From assembly GCF_016894265.1 (NCBI RefSeq), contig NZ_CP069791.1:1984001-2048000 (forward strand): a stretch of DNA of 64,000 nt, in the 5' to 3' direction. This DNA comes from Corynebacterium tuberculostearicum (GTDB lineage: Bacteria; Actinomycetota; Actinomycetes; Mycobacteriales; Mycobacteriaceae). Position 1 is the first letter of the stretch. Every line of letters starts with the position of its first letter. The position numbers were made by a program, and so were the translations under genes. Shown piece after piece: positions 26,844 to 36,216 of the stretch. Below the pieces are notes generated by a model that was not told the DNA's origin, made no database searches, and was given only the letters and a program-made list of their open reading frames with translations.

Positions 26844-28547
26844 TTATTCCCACCCGGATGGTTGGAAGCCCAAAGATCTCACCAGCTCCGGGCGCCCACT
26901 TCCCCACTCCAACATGTGGTATCCCTCCCAGGCTTGTCGCTTGAGCTCGTGCGGGGCGTGCTCAATATAGGCCTCGGCATCGAAGATCATGGTGGCGCGG
27001 TGAGTGGATCCGTAGCGCGGCCAGCTCATCTCCGGGCGGCCGCCGTGGATAAAGGCGGACCAGTGTTGCTGCATGGTGGCGGTAAGTTCCTCCATCTCCG
27101 CGCGCGAGCCCCAATTGGTCAGGAAAGACGCGCGCGAGGAATAAGGGTCACCGAAGACATTGCCGAGCTCCATCGAATGCATCGCGCCGAGGCCGAGCCA
27201 CTTGAGCACGGCAGAGGCGAAGTCGAAGCGATACATCCACGTTGGCGCCACTTTTGCATGGGCGGTGGCGATGCGGGTGGAGGGTGCCCAAAAGAGGGCG
27301 TCGGCAAGCAGGTGCGCAAAGTCCTCCCGGGCCACCGCGCCGTCATAGGCGGCGACGACCTCGGGGGCGTGCTGGGGATCGAAGGAAGCCAGAAGGCGCA
27401 AGGCGGCGCGCTCACGGGAGCTTTGCCGCTGGAAGAGGAATTTACCAAAGCTAGCCTCGTCCGAGTTTGTGCCGATGAGCAGCGGAATCTGGTGCTGGTT
27501 CCCGTTTTCAAAGGCGGCGATGGGGTGTTCCGGAATGAGCTCATCATCCACCGTGGGCGCGTAGCAGGAATTAAGGTGAATGAGCTCGCCGGCCCGCCAC
27601 ATCATGGATTGGCCCGAGCGCACCAGATCGGCAAAGTTTTCCTGGCGCAGGTCCTCCACCGAGGTGCGCCGGGGCAAGGCCAGGCGGTGAACCAGCTCGC
27701 GCGCCCACAAGGTGGACTGGGCGCGGGAATGGATCATCGCAATCGGTGGGGACTGGGCGATGGCGCGGTGGAAGAGGCCCTCCGCGGCCGGGCTCGTCAT
27801 AAGGGTGAGGACCGCCGCGCCGCCGGCCGATTCGCCCATGAGGGTGACGGAATCAGGATCGCCGCCAAAGGCCGCGATATTGTCGCGCACCCATTGCAGC
27901 GCCAGGATCTGATCGGCCACCGCCGGGTTAGCGCTGCAGTCCCCGCCCAGGCTGCGCAGATCCAAATAGCCCAGGGAGTTGAGGCGGAAGTTAATGGATA
28001 CGTAGACCACGTCCATGCGGGTGGCTAACTCAAAGCCGCGGAGCATAAGCATGTGGGACGAGCCCATTATGAAGCTGCCGCCGTGTAGGTAGACCACCAC
28101 GGGAAGCTTCTCTTCGGTGCGCGGGCGCACGATGTCGAGGTGCAGACAGTCCTCGGAGCCGATAATGCGGTCGGTCCAGGAATACGTGGTCTGCGGGGCC
28201 GGTGGGCCGAACTGGCTGCAATCGCGCACGCCCTCCCAAGCCGGTGCGGGCTGCGGGGCGCGGAAGCGGTTGTCCCCGGCGGTGGTATCGCCGAAGGGGA
28301 TGCCGCGCCAAGTGAGCACCGGCCCGGCGCTAATGGGGCGATCGGTGCGCAGGTCCTCCTCTATAACGCCGCGCACCCACCCGGAGGTGGTGCGCACGGT
28401 GAGCTCATCTGCCAAGGCGTTTTGGGCCTCTTCATGCGCGCGGCGGGCGCGTTCGTGGGCCTGCTCCGCTTTCAGGCGCGCCGCCGCGGAAGACTCCTCC
28501 AGAGGGAAACCCTCAGAGTCGCGGTTGTTCTCGTGCGGCGTAACCAT
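26844..28547 (-). CDS. Type-B carboxylesterase/lipase family protein
   Basis: 567 residues of the alpha/beta-hydrolase carboxylesterase family. The nucleophile elbow GESAGG follows FGGDPDSVTLM. The oxyanion segment VVYLHGGSF precedes it, and SEDCLHLDIVRP is the family signature 2. A His in the C-terminal part and a Glu in GTNSDEASF complete the likely triad. The first ~50 residues are an unusual charged, Ala-rich helical extension absent from standard members. No signal peptide, so cytosolic. Substrates are esters of unknown kind. Confidence 0.88.
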   Translation of the reverse strand: MVTPHENNRDSEGFPLEESSAAARLKAEQAHERARRAHEEAQNALADELTVRTTSGWVRGVIEEDLRTDRPISAGPVLTWRGIPFGDTTAGDNRFRAPQPAPAWEGVRDCSQFGPPAPQTTYSWTDRIIGSEDCLHLDIVRPRTEEKLPVVVYLHGGSFIMGSSHMLMLRGFELATRMDVVYVSINFRLNSLGYLDLRSLGGDCSANPAVADQILALQWVRDNIAAFGGDPDSVTLMGESAGGAAVLTLMTSPAAEGLFHRAIAQSPPIAMIHSRAQSTLWARELVHRLALPRRTSVEDLRQENFADLVRSGQSMMWRAGELIHLNSCYAPTVDDELIPEHPIAAFENGNQHQIPLLIGTNSDEASFGKFLFQRQSSRERAALRLLASFDPQHAPEVVAAYDGAVAREDFAHLLADALFWAPSTRIATAHAKVAPTWMYRFDFASAVLKWLGLGAMHSMELGNVFGDPYSSRASFLTNWGSRAEMEELTATMQQHWSAFIHGGRPEMSWPRYGSTHRATMIFDAEAYIEHAPHELKRQAWEGYHMLEWGSGRPELVRSLGFQPSGWE

Positions 28548-28663
28548 GCCCTCTAGCTTAGGTGCCCTGCACGCCCTCGGCGATCTCTTTGCGGCGCGAC
28601 GGCGTATTAATAGAGCCTTTACTATGCTGGGCGCAGATAAGTTTTAGCGAAAGAAAAGGACAC

Positions 28664-29398
28664 ATGGGTTTCTTTACTAAAGACAAGAAGGACAACTCCG
28701 CCGAGGTCGACACCGTCGATACCTATGACATCGATCCGGAAGATACCAACCGCTTTACCTCCGCGCTCCTCAATTCCCTGGACCGCGCAGTAGCCGTGCA
28801 GTCCGGTGTCATCATCAAGTACGTCGACAACCTGAAAAAGCGCAATAAGGACGCGAGCCCGCAGCAGCTGCAAGAACTCATTGACAAGCACTTCCTCAAT
28901 ATCACCTCCGGCACCGGTGCGGCCGCGGGCGCTTCTGCTGCCATCCCTGGTGTCGGTTTGGTAACCGGCGCAGCTACCATCGCCGGCGAATCCGTAGTCT
29001 TCTTGGAGGCGGCCGCGTGGTACATCTTGGCCTCGGCCTACCTGCGTGGCGATGACATCAAGTCCCCCGAGCGCCGCCGCGCCCTTGTACTTTTGGTGCT
29101 GACCGGTTCGAAGGGGTCCGCTTTGGTGGATACTTTTGTGGGCGATCTCAATAGCGTGGCGGGCATGCGCTCGGCCGCTAGCCTCTCCCGCTTCTCCGGC
29201 CCGACGCTGTCTGGCATCAACGGCCGCCTGACCAAGCTTTTTACCAAGCAGATCACCAAGCGCCTGAAGTGGGCGTGGATCAGCAAGCTCATGCCCATGG
29301 GCATCGGCGCCGTGCTGGGCACCACCGCCAACCGCAAGCTGGCCAAGCAGGTCATCGAGCACGCCAGCGAGCAGCTTTCTCCCCTCACCCAAGCCTAG
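28664..29398 (+). CDS. EcsC-like / glycine-zipper membrane-associated protein
   Basis: 244 residues from the ATG at 28664 with AAAGGA upstream. An N-terminal charged region precedes GTGAAAGASAAIPGVGLVTGAAT, a Gly/Ala-rich membrane-inserting segment, and FLEAAAWYILASAYLRG. The pattern resembles the EcsC/DUF697-type families, whose roles are poorly known. The C-terminal basic part contains WISKLMPMGIGAVLGTTANRKLAKQV, a second possible membrane segment. It stands alone upstream of odhA. A perfect inverted repeat follows. Assignment is tentative. Confidence 0.55.
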   Translation: MGFFTKDKKDNSAEVDTVDTYDIDPEDTNRFTSALLNSLDRAVAVQSGVIIKYVDNLKKRNKDASPQQLQELIDKHFLNITSGTGAAAGASAAIPGVGLVTGAATIAGESVVFLEAAAWYILASAYLRGDDIKSPERRRALVLLVLTGSKGSALVDTFVGDLNSVAGMRSAASLSRFSGPTLSGINGRLTKLFTKQITKRLKWAWISKLMPMGIGAVLGTTANRKLAKQVIEHASEQLSPLTQA

Positions 29399-29430
29399 GG
29401 GTAGCCGGAAACCACTAAGCGGGGCTATTG

Positions 29431-29460
29431 ATACCCCTAACATAGTGAGTTTAGGGGTAT
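29431..29460. repeat. Perfect 10-bp inverted repeat before odhA
   Basis: ATACCCCTAA, 10-base spacer, TTAGGGGTAT. There is no T-run, so it may be either a weak terminator of the preceding gene or an operator in the odhA promoter region. Confidence 0.5.
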
Positions 29461-29575
29461 GACCCGTATCATGTAGGCAGACTCTTTGGCGAGTGACGCA
29501 TGCGCTCGTGCAAAGGCCGCACTAAAGTCGAATAAACGACCATTTTAAAGCAGAGAAATGAGGCGAATACCTGCC

Positions 29576-32500
29576 GTGAGCACATCGAATATCTTCGGCC
29601 CCAATGCGTGGCTGATAGACGAGCAGTTCCAGCAGTACTCCAAGGACCCTAACTCCGTAGATAAGGAGTGGCGCGACTACTTCGAAGCAAACGGCGCGCC
29701 CAAGTCTGAGGCACCTGCCAAGGAAGCCCCGAAGAAGCCGTCTAAGCCTGCCGCGAAGAAGACTGAGGGTACGACTACCGCCCGCAAGCAGGAGGCCCGC
29801 GAGACCAACGTGGATAAGTCCGTGGCCAAGGCGCAGGAAAAGTCCGCTAAGGCAAAGCAGTCCGTGAAGAAGTCCGAGTCCCCGCTCGACCGCATCGAAG
29901 ACTACAAGGGCGGCGACGAGCGCCAGCTCAAGGGCATGTTCAAGGCCATTGCGAAGAACATGGAGGAATCCCTGGAGATTCCTACCGCTACCACCGTGCG
30001 CGATATGCCGGTCAAGCTCATGTGGGAAAACCGCTCCATGATCAATGACCACCTCAAGCGCACTCGCGGTGGCAAGATCTCCTTTACCCACATCATCGGC
30101 TACGCCATGGTTAAGGCCGTACAGCTGCACCCAGACATGAACGTGCGCTACGAGGAAAAGGATGGCAAGCCTTATGTCATCCAGCCGGAGCACATTAACC
30201 TGGGCCTGGCCATTGACCTGCCGCAGAAGGATGGCTCCCGCGCGTTGGTCGTCGCCGCCATCAAGGAGTGCGAGACCAAGTCCTTCTCCGAGTTTGTTGA
30301 GGCCTATGAGGACATCGTTACCCGTTCTCGCAAGAACAAGCTCACCATGGATGACTTCTCTGGTGTGACCATTAACCTCACCAACCCAGGCGGCATCGGC
30401 ACCCGCCACTCCATCGCCCGCCTGACTAAGGGCGCCGGCTCCATCATCGGCGTGGGCTCTATGGATTACCCGGCCGAGTTCGCTGGCGCTTCCGCGGACC
30501 GCTTGGCAGACCTGGGCGTCGGCCGCCTGGTTACCCTGACCTCCACCTATGACCACCGCGTCATCCAGGGTGCAGAGTCCGGAGAGTTCTTGCGCACCAT
30601 TGGCCAGCTGCTTGTCGACGGCGCCTTTTGGGACGACCTCTTCTCCTCCATGGGCGTGCCTTATGAGCCGTTCCGTTGGGCACAGGACGTGCCGAACTCC
30701 GGCGTGGACAAGAACACCCGCGTCATGCAGCTCATCGAGTCCTACCGCTCCCGCGGCCACCTGCTGGCCGATACCAACCCGCTGGGCTGGGTACAGCCGG
30801 GCCTGCCTAACCCGGACCACCGCGACCTCGACATCGCGACCCACGGCCTGACCATTTGGGATCTGGACCGCACCTTCAACGTCGGTGGCTTTGGCGGCAA
30901 GGAGCAGATGACCCTGCGCGAGGTGCTGTCCCGCCTGCGCGCCGCCTACACCCTGAAGGTCGGCTCCGAATACACCCACATCCTGGACCGCGATGAGCGC
31001 GGCTGGCTGCAGGACCGCCTGGAGGCGGGCATGCCGAAGCCGACCAACGCGGAGCAGAAGTACATCCTGCAGAAGGTCAATGCCGCCGAAGCATTCGAGA
31101 ACTTCCTGCAGACCAAGTACGTGGGCCAGAAGCGCTTCTCCCTCGAGGGCGCCGAGACCCTCATCCCGCTGCTGGATTCCATCATCGATACCGCCGCCGG
31201 CCAGGATCTGGACGAGGTCGTCATCGGCATGCCGCACCGCGGCCGCCTGAACGTCCTGTTCAATATCGTGGGCAAGCCACTGGCCGATATCTTCGGCGAG
31301 TTCGACGGCAATTACAAGGGCGGCCAGCTCGGCGGCTCCGGTGACGTGAAGTACCACCTGGGCTCCGAGGGCCACCACCTGCAGATGTTTGGCGATGGCG
31401 AAATCAAGGTCACCCTTGCCGCCAACCCATCCCACCTCGAGGCCGTGGATCCGGTCATGGAGGGCATCGCCCGCGCTAAGCAGGACATCTTGGACAAGGG
31501 CCCAGAGGGCCACACCGTTGTTCCAGTCATGCTGCATGGCGATGCCTCCTTCACCGGCCTGGGCATTGTTCAGGAGACCATCAACCTGTCCCAGCTGCGC
31601 GGTTACAACAACGGCGGCACCGTCCACATCGTGGTCAACAACCAGGTGGGCTTCACCACCACCCCGGACTCCGGCCGCTCTACCCACTACGCCACCGACT
31701 TGGCCAAGGGCTTCGACTGCCCGGTCTTCCACGTCAACGGCGATGACCCAGAGGCAGTTGTCTGGGTTGGTCAGATGGCAGCCGAGTACCGCCGCCAGTT
31801 TGGCAAGGACGTCTTCATCGACCTCATGGTCTACCGCCTGCGCGGTCACAATGAGGCCGATGACCCGTCCATGACCCAGCCGGAGCTCTACTCCGTCATC
31901 GACGAGCACAAGGCAGTGCGCGAGCACTACACCAACGATCTCATCGGCCGTGGTGACCTTTCCGCTGAGGATGCCGAAGCAGCCGCACGTGACTTCCACG
32001 ACCAGATGGAATCCGTCTTTGCTGAGCACAAGGAAGCCGGCAAGGCTCGCCCGAAGGAGCAGACCGGCATCACTTCCTCCCAGGAGCTCACCCGCGGCCT
32101 CGATACCTCCATTACCGCTGAGGAACTCGCCGAGCTGGGTGCCGCTTATGGCAACCCACCAGAGGACTTCGAGTACCACAAGCGCGTGGGCAAGGTAGCC
32201 AAGGAGCGCGAGAAGTCCTCCCGTGAGGGCGGCATCGACTGGGGCTGGGGCGAGCTCATCGCCTTCGGTTCCCTGGCCGGCGAAGGCAAGGTTGTCCGCC
32301 TGGCTGGTGAGGATTCCCGACGCGGTACCTTCACCCAGCGCCACGCCGTCACCTTCGACCCACGCAACGGCAACGAGTACAACCCGATGCACGCCATCGC
32401 CACCTCCAAGGGCAACGGCGGCAAGTTCATGGTTTATAACTCCGCGCTGACCGAGTTCGCCGGCATGGGCTTCGAATACGGCTACACCGTGGGCAACCCA

Positions 32501-33298
32501 GACGCCCTCGTGGCCTGGGAGGCACAGTTCGGTGACTTCGCCAACGGCGCCCAGACCATCATCGACGAGTACATCTCCTCCGGTGAGGCCAAGTGGGGCC
32601 AGCTGTCCAGCCTGGTACTTCTCCTGCCACACGGCTACGAGGGCCAGGGCCCGGACCACTCCTCCGCCCGCATCGAGCGCTACCTGCAGCTGTGCGCTGA
32701 GGGTTCCATGACCGTGGCTCAGCCTTCCACCCCGGCTAACCACTTCCACCTGCTGCGCCGCCAGGCACTCGGTGAGATGAAGCGTCCGCTGGTCGTCTTC
32801 ACCCCGAAGTCCATGCTGCGCAACAAGGCAGCTACCTCCGCCGTGGAAGACTTCACCGAGGTCAAGCGCTTCCAGTCCGTTATCAACGACCCGAACTTCG
32901 TTGATGTCAACGGCAAGAAGGTCGGCGATACCGACAAGGTCAAGACCATCATGCTGGTCTCCGGCAAGCTGTACTGGGATCTGGAAAAGAAGCGCGAGGC
33001 CGACGGCCGCGATGACATCGCCATCGTCCGCGTGGAGATGCTCCACCCGATTCCGTTCAACCGCCTGCGCGAGGCTTTCGAGGCTTACCCGAATGCCAAC
33101 CAGGTCCGCTTCGTTCAGGACGAGCCGGCCAACCAAGGCCCATGGCCGTTCTACAACGAGCACCTGCGCACCCTGATTCCGGATATGCCGGAGCTGGTTC
33201 GCGTTTCCCGCCGTGCTCAGTCCTCGACTGCCACCGGTAACGCCAAGGTTCACCAGATTGAGCAGAAGAACCTGCTGGAAGAGGCCTTCGACATCTAG
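29576..33298 (+). CDS. odhA: 2-oxoglutarate dehydrogenase, fused E2-like/E1 subunit
   Basis: 1240 residues from the GTG at 29576 (VSTSNIFGPNAWL, matching known OdhA starts); an in-frame ATG at 29558 is less likely. Residues ~45-105 form a Lys/Ala/Pro-rich linker with no lipoyl domain. Residues ~110-350 form an acyltransferase core with the catalytic His327 in TYDHRVIQG. The rest is a ThDP-dependent E1 with MPHRGRLNVL and the GDAS...NNQVGFTT ThDP region. It is the TCA-cycle enzyme that forms a mixed complex with AceE/AceF and Lpd in corynebacteria. OdhI regulates it there. A perfect terminator follows. Confidence 0.96.
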   Translation: MSTSNIFGPNAWLIDEQFQQYSKDPNSVDKEWRDYFEANGAPKSEAPAKEAPKKPSKPAAKKTEGTTTARKQEARETNVDKSVAKAQEKSAKAKQSVKKSESPLDRIEDYKGGDERQLKGMFKAIAKNMEESLEIPTATTVRDMPVKLMWENRSMINDHLKRTRGGKISFTHIIGYAMVKAVQLHPDMNVRYEEKDGKPYVIQPEHINLGLAIDLPQKDGSRALVVAAIKECETKSFSEFVEAYEDIVTRSRKNKLTMDDFSGVTINLTNPGGIGTRHSIARLTKGAGSIIGVGSMDYPAEFAGASADRLADLGVGRLVTLTSTYDHRVIQGAESGEFLRTIGQLLVDGAFWDDLFSSMGVPYEPFRWAQDVPNSGVDKNTRVMQLIESYRSRGHLLADTNPLGWVQPGLPNPDHRDLDIATHGLTIWDLDRTFNVGGFGGKEQMTLREVLSRLRAAYTLKVGSEYTHILDRDERGWLQDRLEAGMPKPTNAEQKYILQKVNAAEAFENFLQTKYVGQKRFSLEGAETLIPLLDSIIDTAAGQDLDEVVIGMPHRGRLNVLFNIVGKPLADIFGEFDGNYKGGQLGGSGDVKYHLGSEGHHLQMFGDGEIKVTLAANPSHLEAVDPVMEGIARAKQDILDKGPEGHTVVPVMLHGDASFTGLGIVQETINLSQLRGYNNGGTVHIVVNNQVGFTTTPDSGRSTHYATDLAKGFDCPVFHVNGDDPEAVVWVGQMAAEYRRQFGKDVFIDLMVYRLRGHNEADDPSMTQPELYSVIDEHKAVREHYTNDLIGRGDLSAEDAEAAARDFHDQMESVFAEHKEAGKARPKEQTGITSSQELTRGLDTSITAEELAELGAAYGNPPEDFEYHKRVGKVAKEREKSSREGGIDWGWGELIAFGSLAGEGKVVRLAGEDSRRGTFTQRHAVTFDPRNGNEYNPMHAIATSKGNGGKFMVYNSALTEFAGMGFEYGYTVGNPDALVAWEAQFGDFANGAQTIIDEYISSGEAKWGQLSSLVLLLPHGYEGQGPDHSSARIERYLQLCAEGSMTVAQPSTPANHFHLLRRQALGEMKRPLVVFTPKSMLRNKAATSAVEDFTEVKRFQSVINDPNFVDVNGKKVGDTDKVKTIMLVSGKLYWDLEKKREADGRDDIAIVRVEMLHPIPFNRLREAFEAYPNANQVRFVQDEPANQGPWPFYNEHLRTLIPDMPELVRVSRRAQSSTATGNAKVHQIEQKNLLEEAFDI

Positions 33299-33315
33299 TC
33301 GCCTCTGCCCCGTTT

Positions 33316-33347
33316 AAACCCCAGTGAGGACCGCCTCACTGGGGTTT
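33316..33347 (+). terminator. odhA terminator
   Basis: AAACCCCAGTGAGG (33316-33329), 4-base loop, CCTCACTGGGGTTT (33334-33347): a perfect 14-bp stem 18 bases past the stop. Confidence 0.9.
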
Positions 33348-33641
33348 ACTCATGCCGACGCCAGCGTCTTGACGGTCGCTTTACCATGAGCGCAAAGGGA
33401 GCGGGTTAAGAATTAGAGCGTTTACTCGATATGTCCAATCGTGTCGCGGATGCTTGTCACTCACACCCGGGAGCAATGAAAAAGCACTAGCGTCGGCATT
33501 CACAAGCCCAGAATGGTTCCATATCGAGTCACACGTGTCCTTGATTCTGTGGAGGTGTTGGTCTGCCGGTTGCTAACCATCAGGAGCTCCAAGTTGCCAA
33601 CAAACCCGGGAAACTCACACAAACCTGCCAACGATCAATCA
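33348..33641. repeat. Gene-free spacer with two interlocking 10-bp inverted repeats
   Basis: No convincing gene is seen. ATGCCGACGC (33352-33361) pairs with GCGTCGGCAT (33490-33499). ACTCGATATG (33424-33433) pairs with CATATCGAGT (33520-33529). The two pairs interleave, as in a pseudoknot. A degenerate match to the repeat core found at 42-53 kb (ATGAGCGCAAAGGGAGCGGG) lies near 33386-33405. Confidence 0.45.
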
Positions 33642-34382
33642 TTAAGAACCAGTGAGATTCGACCCGCCGGAAGAATCGGAGTCGCCCTCTTCATGGGCGA
33701 TGTCGCCACCGGAGGAATTCATCCAGGAGCGTACGACCTTTTCCGCGCTGGAGTCGTCGTTTTCTACCTCTTCGGCCATGTCAGAGAGGTCTTTTTGGGT
33801 AATGAACTTAGTCAGCGAGGCCACAGCCTGGCGCTCTTCGCGGTCGAAGAGACCGTCTTGATAGAGCACCACGAAATTCTCTGGCAATTCGGGCTCGGCG
33901 TCCTCGCAGCCGCTGGCACCGGAAGGCTCAACCGTGGAGGTATCCGTGGGCAAGCTCGACATGAGCGCAATGTGGGTACGGGCCAGGTAGTCCTCGCCGC
34001 CGGGCTCGGAGGCTTTCTGTGCCTTCTTGTAGTCCTTCGAAATCGCCCGTGCCTCACCGGGGTTTAAGATATTGAGAAACGCGCCGGTGCAGCCCACATA
34101 GAAATTGCCGCCTGGGTTCATGGAGCGCCCACCCTTGGTGTTCTGGAAGATGTCTTCCTTCACAATGGACGCCTCACGGCCCTGTCCCATCAGCTCCTGT
34201 CGGTAGATCTCCGCGAGGACCAGCTGGTCGGTCTCATTGGCATCGACCAAAATGCCAATCGGCTCGCTCTGGGGACTCTTAGCAATGGGGTTGGTATCGA
34301 ACTGGGAAGAGCAGCTGGAAAGCAGCGTTACAGACAGCACCACACCGGCAATGGCGCGGGCGGGACGGGCAAAGCTGCGCAT
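33642..34382 (-). CDS. Putative lipoprotein, distant OpuAC-type binding fold
   Basis: 246 residues. A lipoprotein signal ends in LLSSC (Cys24), so it is anchored on the outer face of the membrane. The segment after it, IGILVDANETDQLVLAEIYRQ, resembles the start of glycine-betaine/choline-type substrate-binding proteins. No permease or ATPase is adjacent and the rest is divergent and Asp/Glu/Ser-rich at the C-terminus. Function is unknown; osmolyte binding would be a guess. Divergent from the Mrp gene. Confidence 0.7.
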   Translation of the reverse strand: MRSFARPARAIAGVVLSVTLLSSCSSQFDTNPIAKSPQSEPIGILVDANETDQLVLAEIYRQELMGQGREASIVKEDIFQNTKGGRSMNPGGNFYVGCTGAFLNILNPGEARAISKDYKKAQKASEPGGEDYLARTHIALMSSLPTDTSTVEPSGASGCEDAEPELPENFVVLYQDGLFDREERQAVASLTKFITQKDLSDMAEEVENDDSSAEKVVRSWMNSSGGDIAHEEGDSDSSGGSNLTGS

Positions 34383-34488
34383 AGCGATACTCTTCTCCTT
34401 TTTGGTTAGCGGCGCGTGAGCGTCTAGCTGATTCTACACCGAGGGCGTGTTTACCTCCTGTTGCGGCGTGACTAAGATGGCAAGGGTT

Positions 34489-35619
34489 ATGTCTAGCGTT
34501 ATTACTGAATCCGCCGTACGCGAGGCACTCTCCCGCGTCGAAGACCCCGAAATCGGCCGCCCCATCACCGAACTCAACATGGTGAAGTCCGTTACCGTCA
34601 CCGGTAATGACGTGGCCGTGGAAATCTACCTCACCATCGCTGGCTGCCCCATGAAATCCACCATCGAGTCCAATACCCGCGCTGCGGTAGAGGATATCGA
34701 GGGCGTTGGAAACGTCACGGTGACGATGGAAGCCATGAGCGACGAGCAGCGCCGCGAGCTGAAGAAGAAGCTGCGCGGTGGCCAAGCCGAGCCGGAAATC
34801 CCATTTGCAAAGCCAGATTCCACCACTCGCGTTTTCGCGGTGGCCTCCGGTAAGGGCGGCGTAGGCAAGTCCTCCATGACCGTCAACCTTGCCGCGGCAT
34901 TGGTCCAGAAGGGCCTCAAGGTTGGCATCGTGGACGCCGATATTTACGGCCACTCCGTACCCAACCTGCTGGGCTGCACCGACGGCCCCACCGTGCTCGA
35001 TGATGAGATGCTGCTGCCGCCGATTTCTCATGGCATTAAGCACATTTCCATCGGTCAGTTTGTGGAGGGTAATGCCCCGGTAGTCTGGCGCGGCCCCATG
35101 CTCCACCGCGCGCTACAGCAATTCCTGGCTGACGTTTTCTGGGGCGACCTCGACGTGCTGCTCTTGGATCTGCCTCCGGGCACTGGCGACGTCGCCTTGT
35201 CCGTAGCCCAGCTCATCCCGAATGCGGAGCTACTCATTGTCACCACCCCGCAGGCCGCGGCGGCCGAGGTGGCAGAGCGCGCCGGATCCATCTCCCAGCA
35301 GACCCGCCAGCGCGTGGCCGGCGTAATTGAAAACATGGGCGCCATGGTGATGCCGGATGGCTCCACCATGGATGTCTTTGGCTCTGGCGGCGGACAGATT
35401 GTGGCCGATCGCCTAGGCGTCATCTTGGGCCATGAGGTGCCACTGCTGGCCTCCGTGCCGTTGGATCCCACCCTGCGCAGCGGTGGCGATGCCGGCACAC
35501 CGATTGTTCTCGATTCCCCCGAGTCCCCCGCCGCCCAACAGATCCAGGCAGTGGCCGATAAGCTGGCCATACGTTCTGATTCCCTGGTGGGCAAAAACCT
35601 CAACTTGGGCGTGAACTAG
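34489..35619 (+). CDS. Mrp/NBP35-family P-loop ATPase (iron-sulfur carrier type)
   Basis: 376 residues from the ATG at 34489 (AAGGG upstream). An N-terminal MIP18/DUF59 domain (REALSRVEDPEIGRPI...) covers residues ~5-90. The ATPase core has the deviant Walker A GKGGVGKSS and LLLDLPPGTGD. In E. coli ApbC a CxxC near the C-terminus binds the Fe-S cluster. Here the equivalent loop (ENMGAMVMPDGSTMDVFG) has no cysteine, as I recall for other actinobacterial Mrp proteins. So the carrier role may differ. The next gene, tatB, is convergent, 4 bases away. Confidence 0.9.
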   Translation: MSSVITESAVREALSRVEDPEIGRPITELNMVKSVTVTGNDVAVEIYLTIAGCPMKSTIESNTRAAVEDIEGVGNVTVTMEAMSDEQRRELKKKLRGGQAEPEIPFAKPDSTTRVFAVASGKGGVGKSSMTVNLAAALVQKGLKVGIVDADIYGHSVPNLLGCTDGPTVLDDEMLLPPISHGIKHISIGQFVEGNAPVVWRGPMLHRALQQFLADVFWGDLDVLLLDLPPGTGDVALSVAQLIPNAELLIVTTPQAAAAEVAERAGSISQQTRQRVAGVIENMGAMVMPDGSTMDVFGSGGGQIVADRLGVILGHEVPLLASVPLDPTLRSGGDAGTPIVLDSPESPAAQQIQAVADKLAIRSDSLVGKNLNLGVN

Positions 35620-35623
35620 CGCT

Positions 35624-36193
35624 CTAGGTTACATCGCCCCACAAGCCGCCGCCGGTGGATTCTTGCCCACCGCGTGGCGGCTTTTTCTCTGGCGTGGGCT
35701 GCTCCGTCGGCTGGGAGGCTTCGGTGTGTTGCTGCGGCTGAGACTGCGGCTGGGGCTCTGGCTGCGGCTGCTCGGCATAGACCTGGGAGTAGTCGAAGCT
35801 CGGGCGGCGCTGCTGCTGCGGTTGAGGCTGCGGCTGCTCCTCCGGCTCCTGTGGAGCGGTAGCGGTCTTGACGTTTTCTGCCATTTTCTTGGGGTTGAAA
35901 TCGTCCCAGGCGGAATCGTCGCCGTCGAAAAGCGCCTTGGTAATAGCGCCCTTCGGGCCGAGGCGCGTCCACTGTGCGGCTTGGGTGAGCGGGCCGCGGA
36001 TATCATCGAATTCCGAGGTAATCGACCCCATCTCGCCGTTGAGCTCTGCTTTGGCGTTATTGATGGCCTTGCGCGCCGCGTAGATGGCTGCACGCACATC
36101 CTTAATCACCTCGGGCATGCGCTCCGGGCCGATGACGATGATGCCCAAGACCACGATGACGAAAATCTCGGGCCAACCAATGGAAGAAAACAC
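35624..36193 (-). CDS. tatB: Sec-independent translocase subunit TatB
   Basis: 189 residues from a GTG at 36193. A short N-terminal membrane helix ([23 protein letters not shown]) is followed by an amphipathic helix ([18 protein letters not shown]), the standard TatA/B layout. TatB binds the twin-arginine signal with TatC, exporting folded proteins. The C-terminal ~75 residues are a Gln/Pro/Glu-rich low-complexity tail. The position next to the sigE/anti-sigma pair is the same as in other actinobacteria. tatC is not in the window. Confidence 0.93.
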   Translation of the reverse strand: MFSSIGWPEIFVIVVLGIIVIGPERMPEVIKDVRAAIYAARKAINNAKAELNGEMGSITSEFDDIRGPLTQAAQWTRLGPKGAITKALFDGDDSAWDDFNPKKMAENVKTATAPQEPEEQPQPQPQQQRRPSFDYSQVYAEQPQPEPQPQSQPQQHTEASQPTEQPTPEKKPPRGGQESTGGGLWGDVT

Positions 36194-36216
36194 GGTTAAA
36201 TACTAGTCCCTCACTC

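Noticed and set aside
29522..33253. A 1243-codon open frame antisense to odhA
   Set aside because: It mirrors the GC-rich codon bias of odhA frame by frame, has no recognisable domain, and the sense strand is a clear OdhA.
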